Part shown: positions 27,247-36,594 of the stretch, piece by piece
Position numbering within the stretch: the stretch's first letter is position 1
How the letters are laid out: each line of letters starts with the position of its first letter
Assembly (NCBI GenBank): GCA_965247505.1
Contig: OZ252020.1
Location: 558,001-622,000 of the forward strand
DNA: 64,000 nucleotides
Origin: CAIYRG01 sp965247505
Lineage (GTDB): Bacteria; Pseudomonadota; Alphaproteobacteria; Micropepsales; Micropepsaceae
Direction of reading: 5' to 3'
Made by a program: the position numbers and the translations under genes
Notes under the pieces: generated by a model
Database searches by the model: none
Told to the model about the DNA's origin: nothing
The model's input: the letters and a program-made list of their open reading frames with translations, nothing else

Positions 27247-28314
27247 CTAGCCAGGTGCGCGCTCAGTCCGTTCGCGTTCCAGCCTGATCTGCGCTGCCCG
27301 TGCGCATCCTTGCATGGTTTGGAAATAACGCTGAACCCAGTCCGCGCCAAGCTCGTAGGGGTGCGAGCCATCGCCGCGACCGGCGAGCATCCTGTTTCGG
27401 CTGACTGCGCTATCGAACTCCGAATGGTTAGAAATAATGACGCTCGCACCGCTGGCCGCGGCCTGCTCGGCTACGTGCTGCTGCGATTCGTTATGGGTTT
27501 GAAAGTTGCGGATGCCCGGATCGGGTGTGTTGTTCTCAAAGTTAAATGCCGTGCCGCCCGAATAGGCGACATTAACGGGGTTTCCATTGTCCAAAACACT
27601 AAAGGTGTAAGACAAGGTTCCTTCGGTGTGGCCCGGCGTTTCCCAGATGGTCACGCTCATATCGCCTAGGGTAATTTCCATACCGTCTGTCGCAACAATG
27701 TCGCGCGTCGGCGCCATTGTTTTGTAGCGGTTCGGATAAGTCTCGATGAGGTCCCAATCGGGACCGCCCATGACGATACGCGCGCCATAGCGTGTCTGTA
27801 GCATCTCGGAACCGCCGACATGGTCGCCATGGGCATGCGAGATAATAACATATTTGATGTCGTTGGGATCGAGGCCGAGCCGCTGTAACCCGCCGACAAT
27901 CAGCTCCTCCGAATTATAGGGATAGATTGTATCGATGAGGATTATGCCCTCAGCTGTCGTCAACGCCCAGGAGGTGTGAATCTTCCCGCCGACAAAATAC
28001 AGATTGTCGAAAACTTTGGCCGGCTCCGCGAACCAGGCTTCACGCGCCGGTAGGGTTGATGGGTCCGCAACATAGCTGGGCAAATTGTTGGTTGTGTTCA
28101 AACCGCGGCTTGCCGGCAGCAAGCAAACCCGCGACAGGGTGCCAAGAAACTCAAATCCCGCTGCACTCTTTGCCGATTGCAGTGCCGCCTCGATTTCCGC
28201 ATCGAAGTCTCGGGTCGCGGGGGTTTCTTGCGCAAATGCGCCTATGCCGGCGAGCCCGACAGCAAGCCCAAATGCTGCAGCGATTCCGAGCGTGCGCGAT
28301 TTCATTGATCTCAT
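27247..28314 (-). CDS. Secreted metallo-beta-lactamase-fold hydrolase
   Basis: ATG at 28314 follows GGGG; another at 28305 is possible. The signal peptide ends near GAFAQ. The zinc-binding motif is SHAHGDHVGGSEM (HxHxDH), with the third ligand in ETPGHTEGTLSYT and a last histidine in IISNHSEFD. This is the set of ligands seen in subclass B3-like enzymes. The protein has the unusual long N-terminal extension (PSYVADPSTLPAREAWFAEP) seen in several B3-like environmental proteins. Whether it cleaves beta-lactams or another ester or amide cannot be decided. A related-fold but distinct gene lies at 32850-33821. Confidence 0.85.
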   Translation of the reverse strand: MRSMKSRTLGIAAAFGLAVGLAGIGAFAQETPATRDFDAEIEAALQSAKSAAGFEFLGTLSRVCLLPASRGLNTTNNLPSYVADPSTLPAREAWFAEPAKVFDNLYFVGGKIHTSWALTTAEGIILIDTIYPYNSEELIVGGLQRLGLDPNDIKYVIISHAHGDHVGGSEMLQTRYGARIVMGGPDWDLIETYPNRYKTMAPTRDIVATDGMEITLGDMSVTIWETPGHTEGTLSYTFSVLDNGNPVNVAYSGGTAFNFENNTPDPGIRNFQTHNESQQHVAEQAAASGASVIISNHSEFDSAVSRNRMLAGRGDGSHPYELGADWVQRYFQTMQGCARAAQIRLERERTERAPG

Positions 28315-28452
28315 CCCCGTTTGCCCCCGAACCAACCGAGACAATCGACTATTGTACTTTGCTTCTGTTCGAAAACTAATGCTCTACGAAGTCCGGCTAT
28401 TTGCAAACAGTAGGCCTCTTTGGGTTCCGCGCTCGAAATTTGCCCACTCAAG

Positions 28453-29433
28453 CTAGGGAAGCGTAAAGGCCCAAGTCTCGTTCATTCGAATGCCACTGCC
28501 ACAGGGATCGGAGCCACTGGTCATGTAAAGACGATCGCCGATCGCTCCGGCCGCCTGACCATGTAGTGGGACAGGTATCGGCTCGAAAATACGCCAGCTA
28601 TTGCTCACCGGATCAAAGGCCTCGGTGTCGTCGTAATTTGCACCATCGAGCGTGCATTCGCCGCCTAAATAAAAGAGCATGCCCTTATATTCGGCATAGG
28701 CGCCGGCACTGCGCGCAGTCGGAATAGGCGGCGCCGAGCTCCAATCATCGGTTTGCGGATCATATATGTCGTGCAAATCGATATTTTCATCGGTTGCGAC
28801 CAAGCGGCCGCCAAAAATGTGAATCCTACCGTTTAGAACCCCTACGCCGGCATGGTCGCGCGCACTGGGAAGTGGTGCAGCAGCCGTCCACTGGCCGGTC
28901 GCAATGTCATAGACATCATGCTCGGCGAGAACTGTATTATTGCGCCGCCCACCAATAGCGTGAATTTTGCCGTCGACACCCGCAAGGGATATGGCGCCGC
29001 GCTCAAGCGGCAGCGGCGTCAATCGCTCCCAGCGATTGGATGCGGGATGGAAGGAAATGAAACTGTCCTTCTCTTCCATATGTTGGCGTGCCCTGAAACC
29101 GCCGGCGAAATAAATCTTGTCGTCAAGAACAGTGATCCCGGCGTGATTGGCGCCTTCCAACATCGGACCAATCTCTGTCCATTCATCCCTAGCCGGATCA
29201 TAAACTTCGACAATATCGGTTTCATAAGTCTCGCCGTCAAAACCACCAAAGGCATAAAATTTTCCGTCGACGACGGCTCCGAAGAGCTCGTTGCGCGCAT
29301 GGGTTATTTGTGCCGCTTCGGACCAGTTGGCAACACCTTCAACGTCTCGGCTCCAGGACGGCCCTATGTTGAGAACTGAAAGCGTTAGAAGAATGGCTAT
29401 CTGGACGCTCGCGGCCTGTATCGAAATTCTCAT
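28453..29433 (-). CDS. Secreted kelch-repeat beta-propeller protein
   Basis: 326 residues with a signal peptide (about 1-28, SILL-type hydrophobic core). Six kelch blades are visible, each with the double-glycine signature: KFYAFGGFDG, KIYFAGGFRA, KIHAIGGRRN, RIHIFGGRLV, MLFYLGGECT, and a final RLYMTSGSDPC. Each is followed by a VYDPARDEW-type strand. Such secreted propellers usually bind other proteins or carbohydrates. It lies upstream of the hydrolase on the same strand with a 140-base gap. Confidence 0.88.
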   Translation of the reverse strand: MRISIQAASVQIAILLTLSVLNIGPSWSRDVEGVANWSEAAQITHARNELFGAVVDGKFYAFGGFDGETYETDIVEVYDPARDEWTEIGPMLEGANHAGITVLDDKIYFAGGFRARQHMEEKDSFISFHPASNRWERLTPLPLERGAISLAGVDGKIHAIGGRRNNTVLAEHDVYDIATGQWTAAAPLPSARDHAGVGVLNGRIHIFGGRLVATDENIDLHDIYDPQTDDWSSAPPIPTARSAGAYAEYKGMLFYLGGECTLDGANYDDTEAFDPVSNSWRIFEPIPVPLHGQAAGAIGDRLYMTSGSDPCGSGIRMNETWAFTLP

Positions 29434-29575
29434 TTGCCAGCTCCGGTTTTGTGATCCTGGGCATCATTCTAATTTAGTGCCTGCTTGAACGCCATGGAGC
29501 AAGCTGGATCGAACGCATCCGAATGCGTGAACAGCGCCGACACAATTGGTTAGTGGCTACACTTCCGCTCAATTT

Positions 29576-30166
29576 TCACGGGCTTTGTCGAAGAATTTTC
29601 TCCGCAAGATGCTTCATCGTCTCGACGTAACGCTTTTGAGACCAACTGCAGCCGATTGTGAGTTGTTCCCAATTGCGGACGGATAGCATTGTCCACAAAA
29701 AATCGGTTGCGGTCTTCACGGAGTAATCAGGCGACAACACGCCGTCCTTCTTCAGTGCTTTGACTGCCGCTTCGCATCCCTCTCGCACGGCCTGCATGCG
29801 GTCATTCCAGGCGATTTCTGCGGCCTCGTCGCTGTCTTTCATTGCAAGAAACGCTTTTGCGACACCATAAATCTCAGGTATGTAGTTCCCCCACGCTTCG
29901 ATAAAAGCGTTTAGTCGCTCCACGCCCGTTGAAGCGGTCCGGCTCGCCGCGAGCCGTTGATCGACATTCTTGACATCATCCAAATAGCGCGCGGTTGCCA
30001 CCAGCAATTCAGCACGCGTCGGAAAATGCAGATAAAGTGCCTGCCGGCTTATGCCGGCTTCTTTCGCAATATCGCCCATACGGACGCTCGCAGCCTTGTC
30101 GGCTTCGAGCAGCTTCCAGGCGGCGTTCAAGATTCTTTCTCTTGTATCGAAATTAGCGCTTGGCAT
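29576..30166 (-). CDS. TetR-family transcriptional regulator
   Basis: 196 residues. The N-terminal TetR DNA-binding domain is plain: TRERILNAAWKLLEADKAASVRMGDIAKEAGISRQALYLHFPTRAELLVA (shown as motifs: ILNAAWKLL, IAKEAGISRQALYLHFP). The ligand-binding part is divergent. It is divergently transcribed from the NmrA-like gene and probably represses it and itself through the palindrome between them. The promoter is so close that the mRNA may be leaderless. Confidence 0.92.
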   Translation of the reverse strand: MPSANFDTRERILNAAWKLLEADKAASVRMGDIAKEAGISRQALYLHFPTRAELLVATARYLDDVKNVDQRLAASRTASTGVERLNAFIEAWGNYIPEIYGVAKAFLAMKDSDEAAEIAWNDRMQAVREGCEAAVKALKKDGVLSPDYSVKTATDFLWTMLSVRNWEQLTIGCSWSQKRYVETMKHLAEKILRQSP

Positions 30167-30217
30167 GGTGTCAATATAGCCTTACTTGACACTGTGTCAA
30201 CTTTATATGGTGTCAAG
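30167..30217. promoter_or_regulatory. tetR promoter and TetR operator
   Basis: On the minus strand a TTGACA (30200 to 30195), 16-base spacer and TATATT (30178 to 30173) form a near-consensus promoter. The predicted start of transcription falls at or next to the tetR ATG at 30166. The -35 region lies in a perfect palindrome, TTGACACTGTGTCAA (30186-30200), with extra GGTGTCAA half-sites at 30167 and 30209. The palindrome is a good candidate for the TetR site and would give self-repression. Confidence 0.65.
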
Positions 30218-30244
30218 TCGTCGCCGCCAATAAGGGAGAGAGCA

Positions 30245-31108
30245 ATGAGCACGAAAGTAAACAGCCACAGAGCCGCAGAATTTGGCCAAATCACGCTTGT
30301 TTTGGGTGGAACTGGCAAGACGGGCCGACGCGTTGCAGAACGCCTGATAGCGCGCGGCGTAGCGACCCGGATCGCCTCACGTTCCGGGACACCGGTTTTC
30401 GACTGGAGTGACCAAAGCACATGGGATGGCGTACTTGACGGCGTTCGCGCCGCCTACATCACCTACGCGCCGGATCTCGCGATTCCAGGTGCCACGGATG
30501 CTATCCGTGCGTTCGTCGCACGCGCCGTTGAGCATGGCATCGAGCGGCTTGTCTTACTTTCGGGTCGCGGCGAAGAAGAAGCCCAGCATTGCGAACGCAT
30601 CGTGCAGGATGCCGGCGTTGAATGGACTGTGGTCCGTGCAAGCTGGTTCAATCAAAACTTCTCCGAGGGCGAGTTTCTCGGTATGGTTCACGATGGCGCA
30701 ATCACCCTGCCCGCTGCGGACATCCCCGAGCCTTTCGTCGATGTGAATGATATCGCCGAGATTGCTGTAGCCGCGCTGACCGAAGAGGGCCATGACGGCG
30801 AGATCTACGAAGTCACCGGCCCTCGGATGCTGACATTTGCGCAAGTGGCAAAAGAGATTTCTCGCGCCGCAGGCCGTGAGATCCTTTTTATTCGGGTCCC
30901 AAATGAGGACTTCGCCGCGGCCATTGCCAAATCCGGCGCGCCGAAGGAAATTACGTGGCTCCTGAACTATTTGTTTTCGACCGTACTCGACGGACGCAAT
31001 GCTCATTTGTGCGATAGCGTTCAACGGGCCTTGGGTCGGGAACCGACAGACTTTGCTGACTACGCGCGCCAGATTGCAGCTTCGGGCGTTTGGAAAGTAG
31101 CGGCCTGA
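30245..31108 (+). CDS. NmrA-like NAD(P)-binding reductase
   Basis: ATG at 30245 follows GGGAGAG; the frame is open upstream through tetR and is not used. About 287 residues. The N-terminus has the Rossmann motif TLVLGGTGKTGRRVAERL and the body has VNDIAEIAVAALTEEGHDGEIYEVTGP, typical of atypical short-chain dehydrogenases of the NmrA/HSCARG group. It lacks an obvious YxxxK active pair. It is followed 50 bases on by a DUF1772 gene, probably as an operon under the TetR regulator. Substrate is unknown; NmrA relatives may sense rather than reduce. Confidence 0.85.
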   Translation: MSTKVNSHRAAEFGQITLVLGGTGKTGRRVAERLIARGVATRIASRSGTPVFDWSDQSTWDGVLDGVRAAYITYAPDLAIPGATDAIRAFVARAVEHGIERLVLLSGRGEEEAQHCERIVQDAGVEWTVVRASWFNQNFSEGEFLGMVHDGAITLPAADIPEPFVDVNDIAEIAVAALTEEGHDGEIYEVTGPRMLTFAQVAKEISRAAGREILFIRVPNEDFAAAIAKSGAPKEITWLLNYLFSTVLDGRNAHLCDSVQRALGREPTDFADYARQIAASGVWKVAA

Positions 31109-31158
31109 ATGCAGCATCGAGATTAATAATAAGCATAGGCAAATCATTGGAGAGAAAA

Positions 31159-31647
31159 ATGACGAGCAATTGGATCGTATATGTAAGTCTTGCCGTGGGC
31201 CTCGGCAGCGCCCTTGTCGCCGGCGTACTCCAGTCTTTCTCGGACTTCGTCATGAAGGCGCTCATCGCAGCTAAACCGGCGGGTGGTATCCAGTCGATGC
31301 AAATGATCAACCGAACCGTATTTCGGTCCGTCTTCCTTGCAATGTTTTTGGTGTTGGTCCCAGTGACACTCGCTTTTGCTGCCTTTGCCTATTTCAATCT
31401 CTCCGGCGCCGCGCAGATCTGGATCATATCCGGCGCAGTGGTTTACCTAACCAGCGTTTTCCTCGTGACAATGTTTGGCAATGTTCCGATGAACAAGCGT
31501 CTCGATTCTTTGGACTACACGATGGCGGAGACAGCGAAATATTGGCGTGTGTATGGACAAGCCTGGACAGGCTGGAATCATGTGCGAACGCTTGGTTCTG
31601 TGGCAACGGCGGTTTGCTTCCTCCTCGCCAGCGTCGCACTGGTTTGA
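31159..31647 (+). CDS. DUF1772 (anthrone-oxygenase-like) membrane protein
   Basis: 162 residues from the ATG at 31159 after GGAGAG. Four hydrophobic helices. The family pattern includes AGVLQSFSDFVMKAL near the first helix, MQMINRTVFRSVFLAMFLVL, and FGNVPMNKRLDSLD. DUF1772 proteins are related to fungal anthrone oxygenases, but bacterial members with this pattern lack proven activity. It probably shares a transcript with the NmrA-like gene, which fits a detoxification or modification module under TetR control. Confidence 0.8.
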   Translation: MTSNWIVYVSLAVGLGSALVAGVLQSFSDFVMKALIAAKPAGGIQSMQMINRTVFRSVFLAMFLVLVPVTLAFAAFAYFNLSGAAQIWIISGAVVYLTSVFLVTMFGNVPMNKRLDSLDYTMAETAKYWRVYGQAWTGWNHVRTLGSVATAVCFLLASVALV

Positions 31648-31739
31648 GTTTCTACCTAATGCGCCTCCTCTGGCTTCCCTAGGAAACATGTTTTCTATAC
31701 ACCCGATGCGGCCACGGGATAATTCAAAGGAGTACAGGC

Positions 31740-32810
31740 GTGACGCTTATTCTTTCGAACGATGATGTCGAGAAGCTCCTTTCGATCAATGACTGCATCG
31801 ATGTGTTGGAAAAGGCCTATCTGGAGTTAGCCGATGGCACCGGCGTTGTGCGAACCCGTTCGGATTCGATTGTCAACGCCAAGCAACCCGGCACGCTCTA
31901 CAGCCTGAAATCAATGGATGGGGTAATCCCTGGACTGGGCGTCAGCGCGGTCCGTATCGATTCCGATATCATCACATATCCTAATGAGGGCGGGAAAGTA
32001 CGCCGCGTGAAGGTCCCGAGCGCTCCGGGCCAGCGTTATGTCGGTTTGGTCCTGCTCTTTTCCTGCGAGACCGGTGAGCCCCTGGCGATATTCCCGGACG
32101 GCGTTATGCAGCGCATACGCGTCGGCGCGACCAACGGGCTTGGCATTAAATATCTGGCGCGAAAAGATGCGCATAGCGTTGGAATCATCGGCTCCGGCTG
32201 GCAGGCTGGAACGCAACTCATGGCGGTCTGCGCCATGCGCGATATTGATAGCATCCGCTGCTTCAGCCCGAACAAAACAAACCGCGAAGCTTTCTCGAAA
32301 GAAATGTCGGCGACATTAGGTATCGAAGTAAAGCCCGTAGAGAGAGCGGAAGACGCGACAAAGGGCGCCGATATCGTGATGTGTGCAACGAGTTCGATCG
32401 ATCCCATTTTCTTCGACAACTCCGTCGAACCCGGCATGCATTTGAGCTCGATCAAGACCTTTGAGATTCATCCCGGCGCTATCGAGCGCGCCGATGTCGT
32501 TGTGGTTCACCACCCGGCCCGAAAAATGCGTTTTTTGGGAAAGGGCGTTGAGATGCCCGAGTTGAAAGGCGACGAGAAACGAGACGCCATCAATAAAATT
32601 GACTTCAAGACATTTCTCACTTTACCGCAACTTATCGCAGGAGAAACGCCGTCACGTTCCTCGCCAGAACAAGTGACATGCTTTCTCAACAATATTGGCC
32701 TTGGCTATCAATTCGCGGCAGCCGGCTCGGTCGTCTATGCCAAAGCCAAGGAACAAGGGCTTGGGCACGATTTGCCGACCGACTGGTTTACCGAGGACGT
32801 GCATCCGTAG
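31740..32810 (+). CDS. Ornithine cyclodeaminase / mu-crystallin family protein
   Basis: 356 residues from a GTG at 31740 with a perfect AAGGAG upstream. Features: the start LSNDDVEKLLSINDCIDVLEKAYLELADG, PLAIFPDGVMQRIRVGATNGLGIKYLA, the Rossmann motif HSVGIIGSGWQAGTQL, and DIVMCATSSIDPIF. Members form ammonia and proline from ornithine or reduce imino acids using NAD(P)H. The family is broad, so the exact reaction is open. It precedes the hydrolase gene 32850-33821 by 39 bases, so the two are probably co-transcribed. Confidence 0.85.
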   Translation: MTLILSNDDVEKLLSINDCIDVLEKAYLELADGTGVVRTRSDSIVNAKQPGTLYSLKSMDGVIPGLGVSAVRIDSDIITYPNEGGKVRRVKVPSAPGQRYVGLVLLFSCETGEPLAIFPDGVMQRIRVGATNGLGIKYLARKDAHSVGIIGSGWQAGTQLMAVCAMRDIDSIRCFSPNKTNREAFSKEMSATLGIEVKPVERAEDATKGADIVMCATSSIDPIFFDNSVEPGMHLSSIKTFEIHPGAIERADVVVVHHPARKMRFLGKGVEMPELKGDEKRDAINKIDFKTFLTLPQLIAGETPSRSSPEQVTCFLNNIGLGYQFAAAGSVVYAKAKEQGLGHDLPTDWFTEDVHP

Positions 32811-32849
32811 ATAATTTGTTTTGCAAATGACGAACGGAAAGGCCGGATC

Positions 32850-33821
32850 ATGACCAATATCATCAGACGCGCTCTCTTAGCTGTCTCACTGATGTTATTC
32901 ATGATGAGCGCGCCGGCGGCCGTCGCGGCGGAAGATGCGAGAATTTATTATACTGGTGAGTGGAAGCAGATTTCTGGCCGCGCTTGGCTGTTCGAGCGCA
33001 ACCAATCAAGTCACAACGGTGCAATCATCCTCGATGACTACGTCATCATGATCGATGCGGGCCAAGAGCCCGCTTCGGGGAAATATGTTGCAGATGCCTT
33101 GCGCGAAATAACCGACAAACCTATTCGCTATGTAATCGTTTCGCACTATCACGACGACCACACTATGGGACTGCCTTACTTTCGGGATGAAGGCGCGATC
33201 ATCATCGGCCATACGGAAACTGCACGCATCATCGACGAGCTGGGTGAGCGCATAATTGAGCAGCGCCTCCGACTCAACGCGGTAGACCGGCCGGAACTCC
33301 ATGAAATTTTGGAGGGGGCCGAGCTCGTCAATGTCGATGCCAGTTTCGAGACGAAAATGGTCATTGGGCAGGGCGAGGACCGCGTGGAGATTTTGTATTT
33401 TGGTCCGGCGCGAACCACCAGCGACATCTTTGTCTATTTGCCCAAGGAGAAGATCATGTTCACGGGCGACGCCATCAATCGCTCGGTCCAACCTATCAAT
33501 TATGATTTTCCGAATATCGCGCAGTGGACTGCGGCGATGGATGCCGCGACCGAACTTGGGGCCGAACTCTATGTCCCCATGCATGGCGCTTACTTCGAAG
33601 AAGATACAGTCCGGGAAATAATCGCTTATTACACGGATTTACGCGTTGCTGTGCAGTCTTATATCGATCGCGGCGTTCCGTTGGAACAGATTCAAATGGA
33701 ATTGGGCCTACCGGAATATAATGACTTCCGAAATTACGAGCAGCGATTCAAAGACGTGCACATCCCCGTCATGTACAATGAACTGACAGGGCGCACGGTA
33801 ATTTTCTATGACGTTAGGTAG
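32850..33821 (+). CDS. Secreted metallo-beta-lactamase-fold protein with altered zinc ligand
   Basis: 323 residues with a signal peptide (about 1-27, ending AVAA). The HYHDDHTMGLPYF motif gives the first zinc ligands. The third-ligand position that normally reads GPAHT-type is GPARTTSDIF, so His is replaced by Arg. The phosphate- or metal-bridging FTGDAIN and the C-terminal PMHGAY motif are kept. This resembles the SoxH or quinoprotein-relay subgroup. The Arg may lower metal binding at one site. The gene shares its transcript with the upstream cyclodeaminase. Substrate unknown. Confidence 0.82.
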   Translation: MTNIIRRALLAVSLMLFMMSAPAAVAAEDARIYYTGEWKQISGRAWLFERNQSSHNGAIILDDYVIMIDAGQEPASGKYVADALREITDKPIRYVIVSHYHDDHTMGLPYFRDEGAIIIGHTETARIIDELGERIIEQRLRLNAVDRPELHEILEGAELVNVDASFETKMVIGQGEDRVEILYFGPARTTSDIFVYLPKEKIMFTGDAINRSVQPINYDFPNIAQWTAAMDAATELGAELYVPMHGAYFEEDTVREIIAYYTDLRVAVQSYIDRGVPLEQIQMELGLPEYNDFRNYEQRFKDVHIPVMYNELTGRTVIFYDVR

Positions 33822-33832
33822 ACGAGCGACGC

Positions 33833-34567
33833 TTAGGCCTTTGCGGCGATCGTCAGTCCGACGACCTGGTTGTCCTCAAGGGCCTTGGCGACCAGACCCG
33901 ATGCTTTGATCTCCTCGATGAAGGCATGCAAATATTTCGCAGCGCCAGGCCGGCCCTTAGGAACTCCGGCGGCCTGCTGCACGCCGGTGAAACGGCCTTC
34001 CAATATGCGCGAGCCGGGGCACCTTTCCTGGTCGGACACCAGGCGCGGACGCAAGCTGGCGAAAGCATCAAAACCTTCATCGACGAAGCGTTTGAACGCC
34101 GCGTCGGCTCCGGGCTCCCTTGTGAGTGCAGCGTGTTTTAGTGTGCGGCTTAGATAGAGCTCATACGCGGCCCTGCTGGGCGCGATGATGCGAATGCCCT
34201 TTTGGTCGACTTCTTCGGCGTGGACCAGCTTTGAGCCGGGCGGCACCAAATAGGTTGCATCGATCTCGACATAGGCGAGTGTGAAATCGATTTCTTCGGC
34301 GCGCTGCGGCTCCGCGGCGAGGAAGCAAACATCCCACTGGTTCTTATTCGCGGCATCGGCCAAAGCGCCGGGGTTTGGAAAGGGGCACATCGAAACGGGC
34401 AGACCCAGCTGGCGAGCCAACTCTTGAGCCAGATCATGCGCGACGCCGGCGGGTTTTCCGGTTTCCGCGTCGGTGCGCGTCAACAAAAAATTGCCCATGT
34501 TCAGTCCGATGCGCAAAGTGCCGGTTGGCGCGAATTCGGAGAGGAGCGCGGGCGTTAATTCGGTCAC
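33833..34567 (-). CDS. SBP_bac_3-type substrate-binding protein without signal peptide
   Basis: 244 residues from a GTG at 34567 with AGGA upstream. The extracellular-solute-binding family 3 pattern is clear: TGTLRIGLNMGNFLL, GVAHDLAQELARQLGL, DVCFLAAEPQRAEEIDFTLAYVEIDATYLVP. No signal peptide is present, unlike most ABC binding proteins. It may be cytoplasmic or have lost its leader. No permease lies nearby. The two acid/amide residues at the usual ligand site cannot be fixed. It is convergent with the hydrolase gene, 11 bases away. Confidence 0.8.
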   Translation of the reverse strand: MTELTPALLSEFAPTGTLRIGLNMGNFLLTRTDAETGKPAGVAHDLAQELARQLGLPVSMCPFPNPGALADAANKNQWDVCFLAAEPQRAEEIDFTLAYVEIDATYLVPPGSKLVHAEEVDQKGIRIIAPSRAAYELYLSRTLKHAALTREPGADAAFKRFVDEGFDAFASLRPRLVSDQERCPGSRILEGRFTGVQQAAGVPKGRPGAAKYLHAFIEEIKASGLVAKALEDNQVVGLTIAAKA

Positions 34568-34625
34568 GGCATCGGTCCTATCAGTTAAATATGCAGAACG
34601 CCGGACAGTATAGCTGTGACTTGTG

Positions 34626-34652
34626 GTGTACGCTTAGTGCCAATTGCGTATT
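34626..34652. repeat. Dispersed palindromic repeat, weak copy
   Basis: A degenerate hairpin with the conserved core GCTTAGTGCCAA, between the binding-protein and amidase genes. The arms hardly pair, so it is a decayed copy. Confidence 0.4.
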
Positions 34653-34682
34653 TTCGTTGGCCTCGCTAAGGCCCAGGGCGCC

Positions 34683-36287
34683 CTATGGTTCTTGGTCAAG
34701 TGCCGGCGTGAGCGGCGGCGGATGACGGTGTTTGGTTGTCTGCTCGTAGCCGTAGCCCGCCTTTAGCAGCAGACCTTCGGCATAGGGGCGACCAAGAAAC
34801 TCTACCCCTATGGGCAGACCGTCTTCGAAAAAACCACCGGGTAGGCTGAGCGCGGGGAAGCCAAGAGCCGGGGATAGGACTCTGTTTGTCCCAGGCGTCG
34901 ATATGGGAACTTCGGTCGGCGCATGATCATAGGTTGCATAGATCAGCACATCTAATCTGTGATCGGCCATGACCCGAAGGATCAAGACGCGCAATTCTTC
35001 GCGCGCGTTTCGCCATGCGACTTCTTCGGCATCCTTATCCTCTGTGCCATCCGAGAGACCTTGTTCAAGTTGTTCGCGGCGCCGGTCGAGGATTAATGGA
35101 GAAGCGATGATTTCGCGCAAAGTTTGCACCGGCGCGTTCGGGTGCCTAGCCAAATAAGCATCGATGGTAGCTTCGTCGTCCGGCCCGCCATTGGCCGCAG
35201 CCACCATGTCTTTGAGATTGGGAATTTCTATGGGGTCGACAATTTCGGCGCCGCGCGCGGACAAATCCGCAGCCGCCTGAGTAAGAGCGTCCTGAATCTC
35301 GGCATAGTCCGGTGTGCTCATATCCGTGGTGTTGGCCATCGGCACCCGAATGATTCCGAAACGCATTCCTTGAAGCCCATTTTCTACCAGAAAGCTGGTG
35401 TAGGTTTGGGGCTGTTGGCCATAGCTCCAGGCGGTGATCGGATCTTCGGGGTCATATCCGGCGATCACGTCGAGCACGATCGCCGCATCACGGACGGTCC
35501 GGGTAATCGGCCCAAGCGTGTCGCGTGTCGGATCGAACGGCATCATTCCTGCGCGGCTGACCAGGGGCAAAGTCGGTCGCAGACCCACCAGACTGCTATG
35601 GGACGCCGGCCCGCGAATGGAGCCCTGGGTGTCCTCGCCAATGCCCACCGCGGCAAAATTGGCCGCGATGCCGACACCGGTGCCGCAGGAGGAACCGCTC
35701 GGGCTGCGCCCCGGATCATAGGCATTATGGCAATCGCCAAAGGCGGAGCCCGAATAGCCTCGGGCGAATTCGCCCATATTGGTCTTGGCAAGGATAATCG
35801 CGCCGTCTGCTTGCAGGCGGTTGATGATGGTGGCGTTTTCATTCGGGACGAAATTCTTGAACAATGCTGAGCCATAGGTCGTCGGCATGAAATCCGTGTT
35901 GACGGCGTCCTTCACCAAGACCGGAATGCAATGCAGTCGTCCGCTGAATTCTCCCGAAGCGTTGAATCTAACATCCATATCGGCTGCGGTCTCAAGCGCG
36001 TCTGGATTAACGTTTTGAACCGCATTGAGGGTTGGACCGCGCTGATCGTATGCCGCGATTCGATCGAGATAGAACTGCACCAATTGCACACAGGAAAGAC
36101 GCCCGGAGCGAAGTTCGGCATGTATGCCGTCAATCGTTGCTTCCACCAAATGAAACGGGGCCTCGTCCGGCGCGCCCGGCTGCGCCTTCGTGCTTCCCAC
36201 CACGCACAGAATGACAAGCGGGAGTAGCCAGCCAATTTTCCCGGCAACCCGAAGCCTGTCGGTGTTCGACCTATGTGATTGGGCCAT
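34683..36287 (-). CDS. Secreted amidase (amidase signature family)
   Basis: 534 residues from ATG 36287 (MAQSHRSNTDRLRVAGK) with GGGGGAG upstream. A signal peptide follows (LLPLVILCVVGSTKAQ). The amidase signature triad is present: Lys in IPVLVKDAVNT, the Ser of GRSPSGSSCGTGVGIA, and the catalytic Ser in EDTQGSIRGPASHSSLVGLRPT. The C-terminal PALGFPALSLPGGFFEDGLPIGVEFLGRPYAEGLLLKAG is also typical. It should hydrolyse a carboxamide outside the cytoplasm. It is transcribed away from the cation transporter gene. Confidence 0.92.
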   Translation of the reverse strand: MAQSHRSNTDRLRVAGKIGWLLPLVILCVVGSTKAQPGAPDEAPFHLVEATIDGIHAELRSGRLSCVQLVQFYLDRIAAYDQRGPTLNAVQNVNPDALETAADMDVRFNASGEFSGRLHCIPVLVKDAVNTDFMPTTYGSALFKNFVPNENATIINRLQADGAIILAKTNMGEFARGYSGSAFGDCHNAYDPGRSPSGSSCGTGVGIAANFAAVGIGEDTQGSIRGPASHSSLVGLRPTLPLVSRAGMMPFDPTRDTLGPITRTVRDAAIVLDVIAGYDPEDPITAWSYGQQPQTYTSFLVENGLQGMRFGIIRVPMANTTDMSTPDYAEIQDALTQAAADLSARGAEIVDPIEIPNLKDMVAAANGGPDDEATIDAYLARHPNAPVQTLREIIASPLILDRRREQLEQGLSDGTEDKDAEEVAWRNAREELRVLILRVMADHRLDVLIYATYDHAPTEVPISTPGTNRVLSPALGFPALSLPGGFFEDGLPIGVEFLGRPYAEGLLLKAGYGYEQTTKHRHPPPLTPALDQEP

Positions 36288-36325
36288 GATTTGGCTCCCC
36301 CGCTCCGCTACCATCTCAATTAACG

Positions 36326-36567
36326 CAAATTATCATAAACCAAACTGTCCAGTCTCGGTCGCATATTGTGAATGGCCGGCTTACTGGGTCAAGGTCGTAG
36401 AGAATTGGTGGTGTCCCTTTGCGCACGAACATAAGAAAAATTACGCAGTTGCGAGCATTGATTATTCGTACTGGCATGCATTAGAGCAAGCAAAGATACT
36501 CCACCCTGACGATCGGGTTATTCCGATTTGGAATAAGGAAGCTGAGCCTTCAAAAGATAGCCCCTAG
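36326..36567 (+). other. Possible gene fragment, W-rich, unrecognised
   Basis: An open frame of about 80 residues without a convincing start, rich in Trp, Tyr and His (YCEWPAYWVKVVENWWCPF and YSYWHALEQAKILHPDD). Base composition is more AT-rich than its neighbours. It could be the 3' end of a lost gene or chance. Nothing is known to match. Confidence 0.25.
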
Positions 36568-36594
36568 AAACCGCGGGGGGAGTAGGACCGAGAA

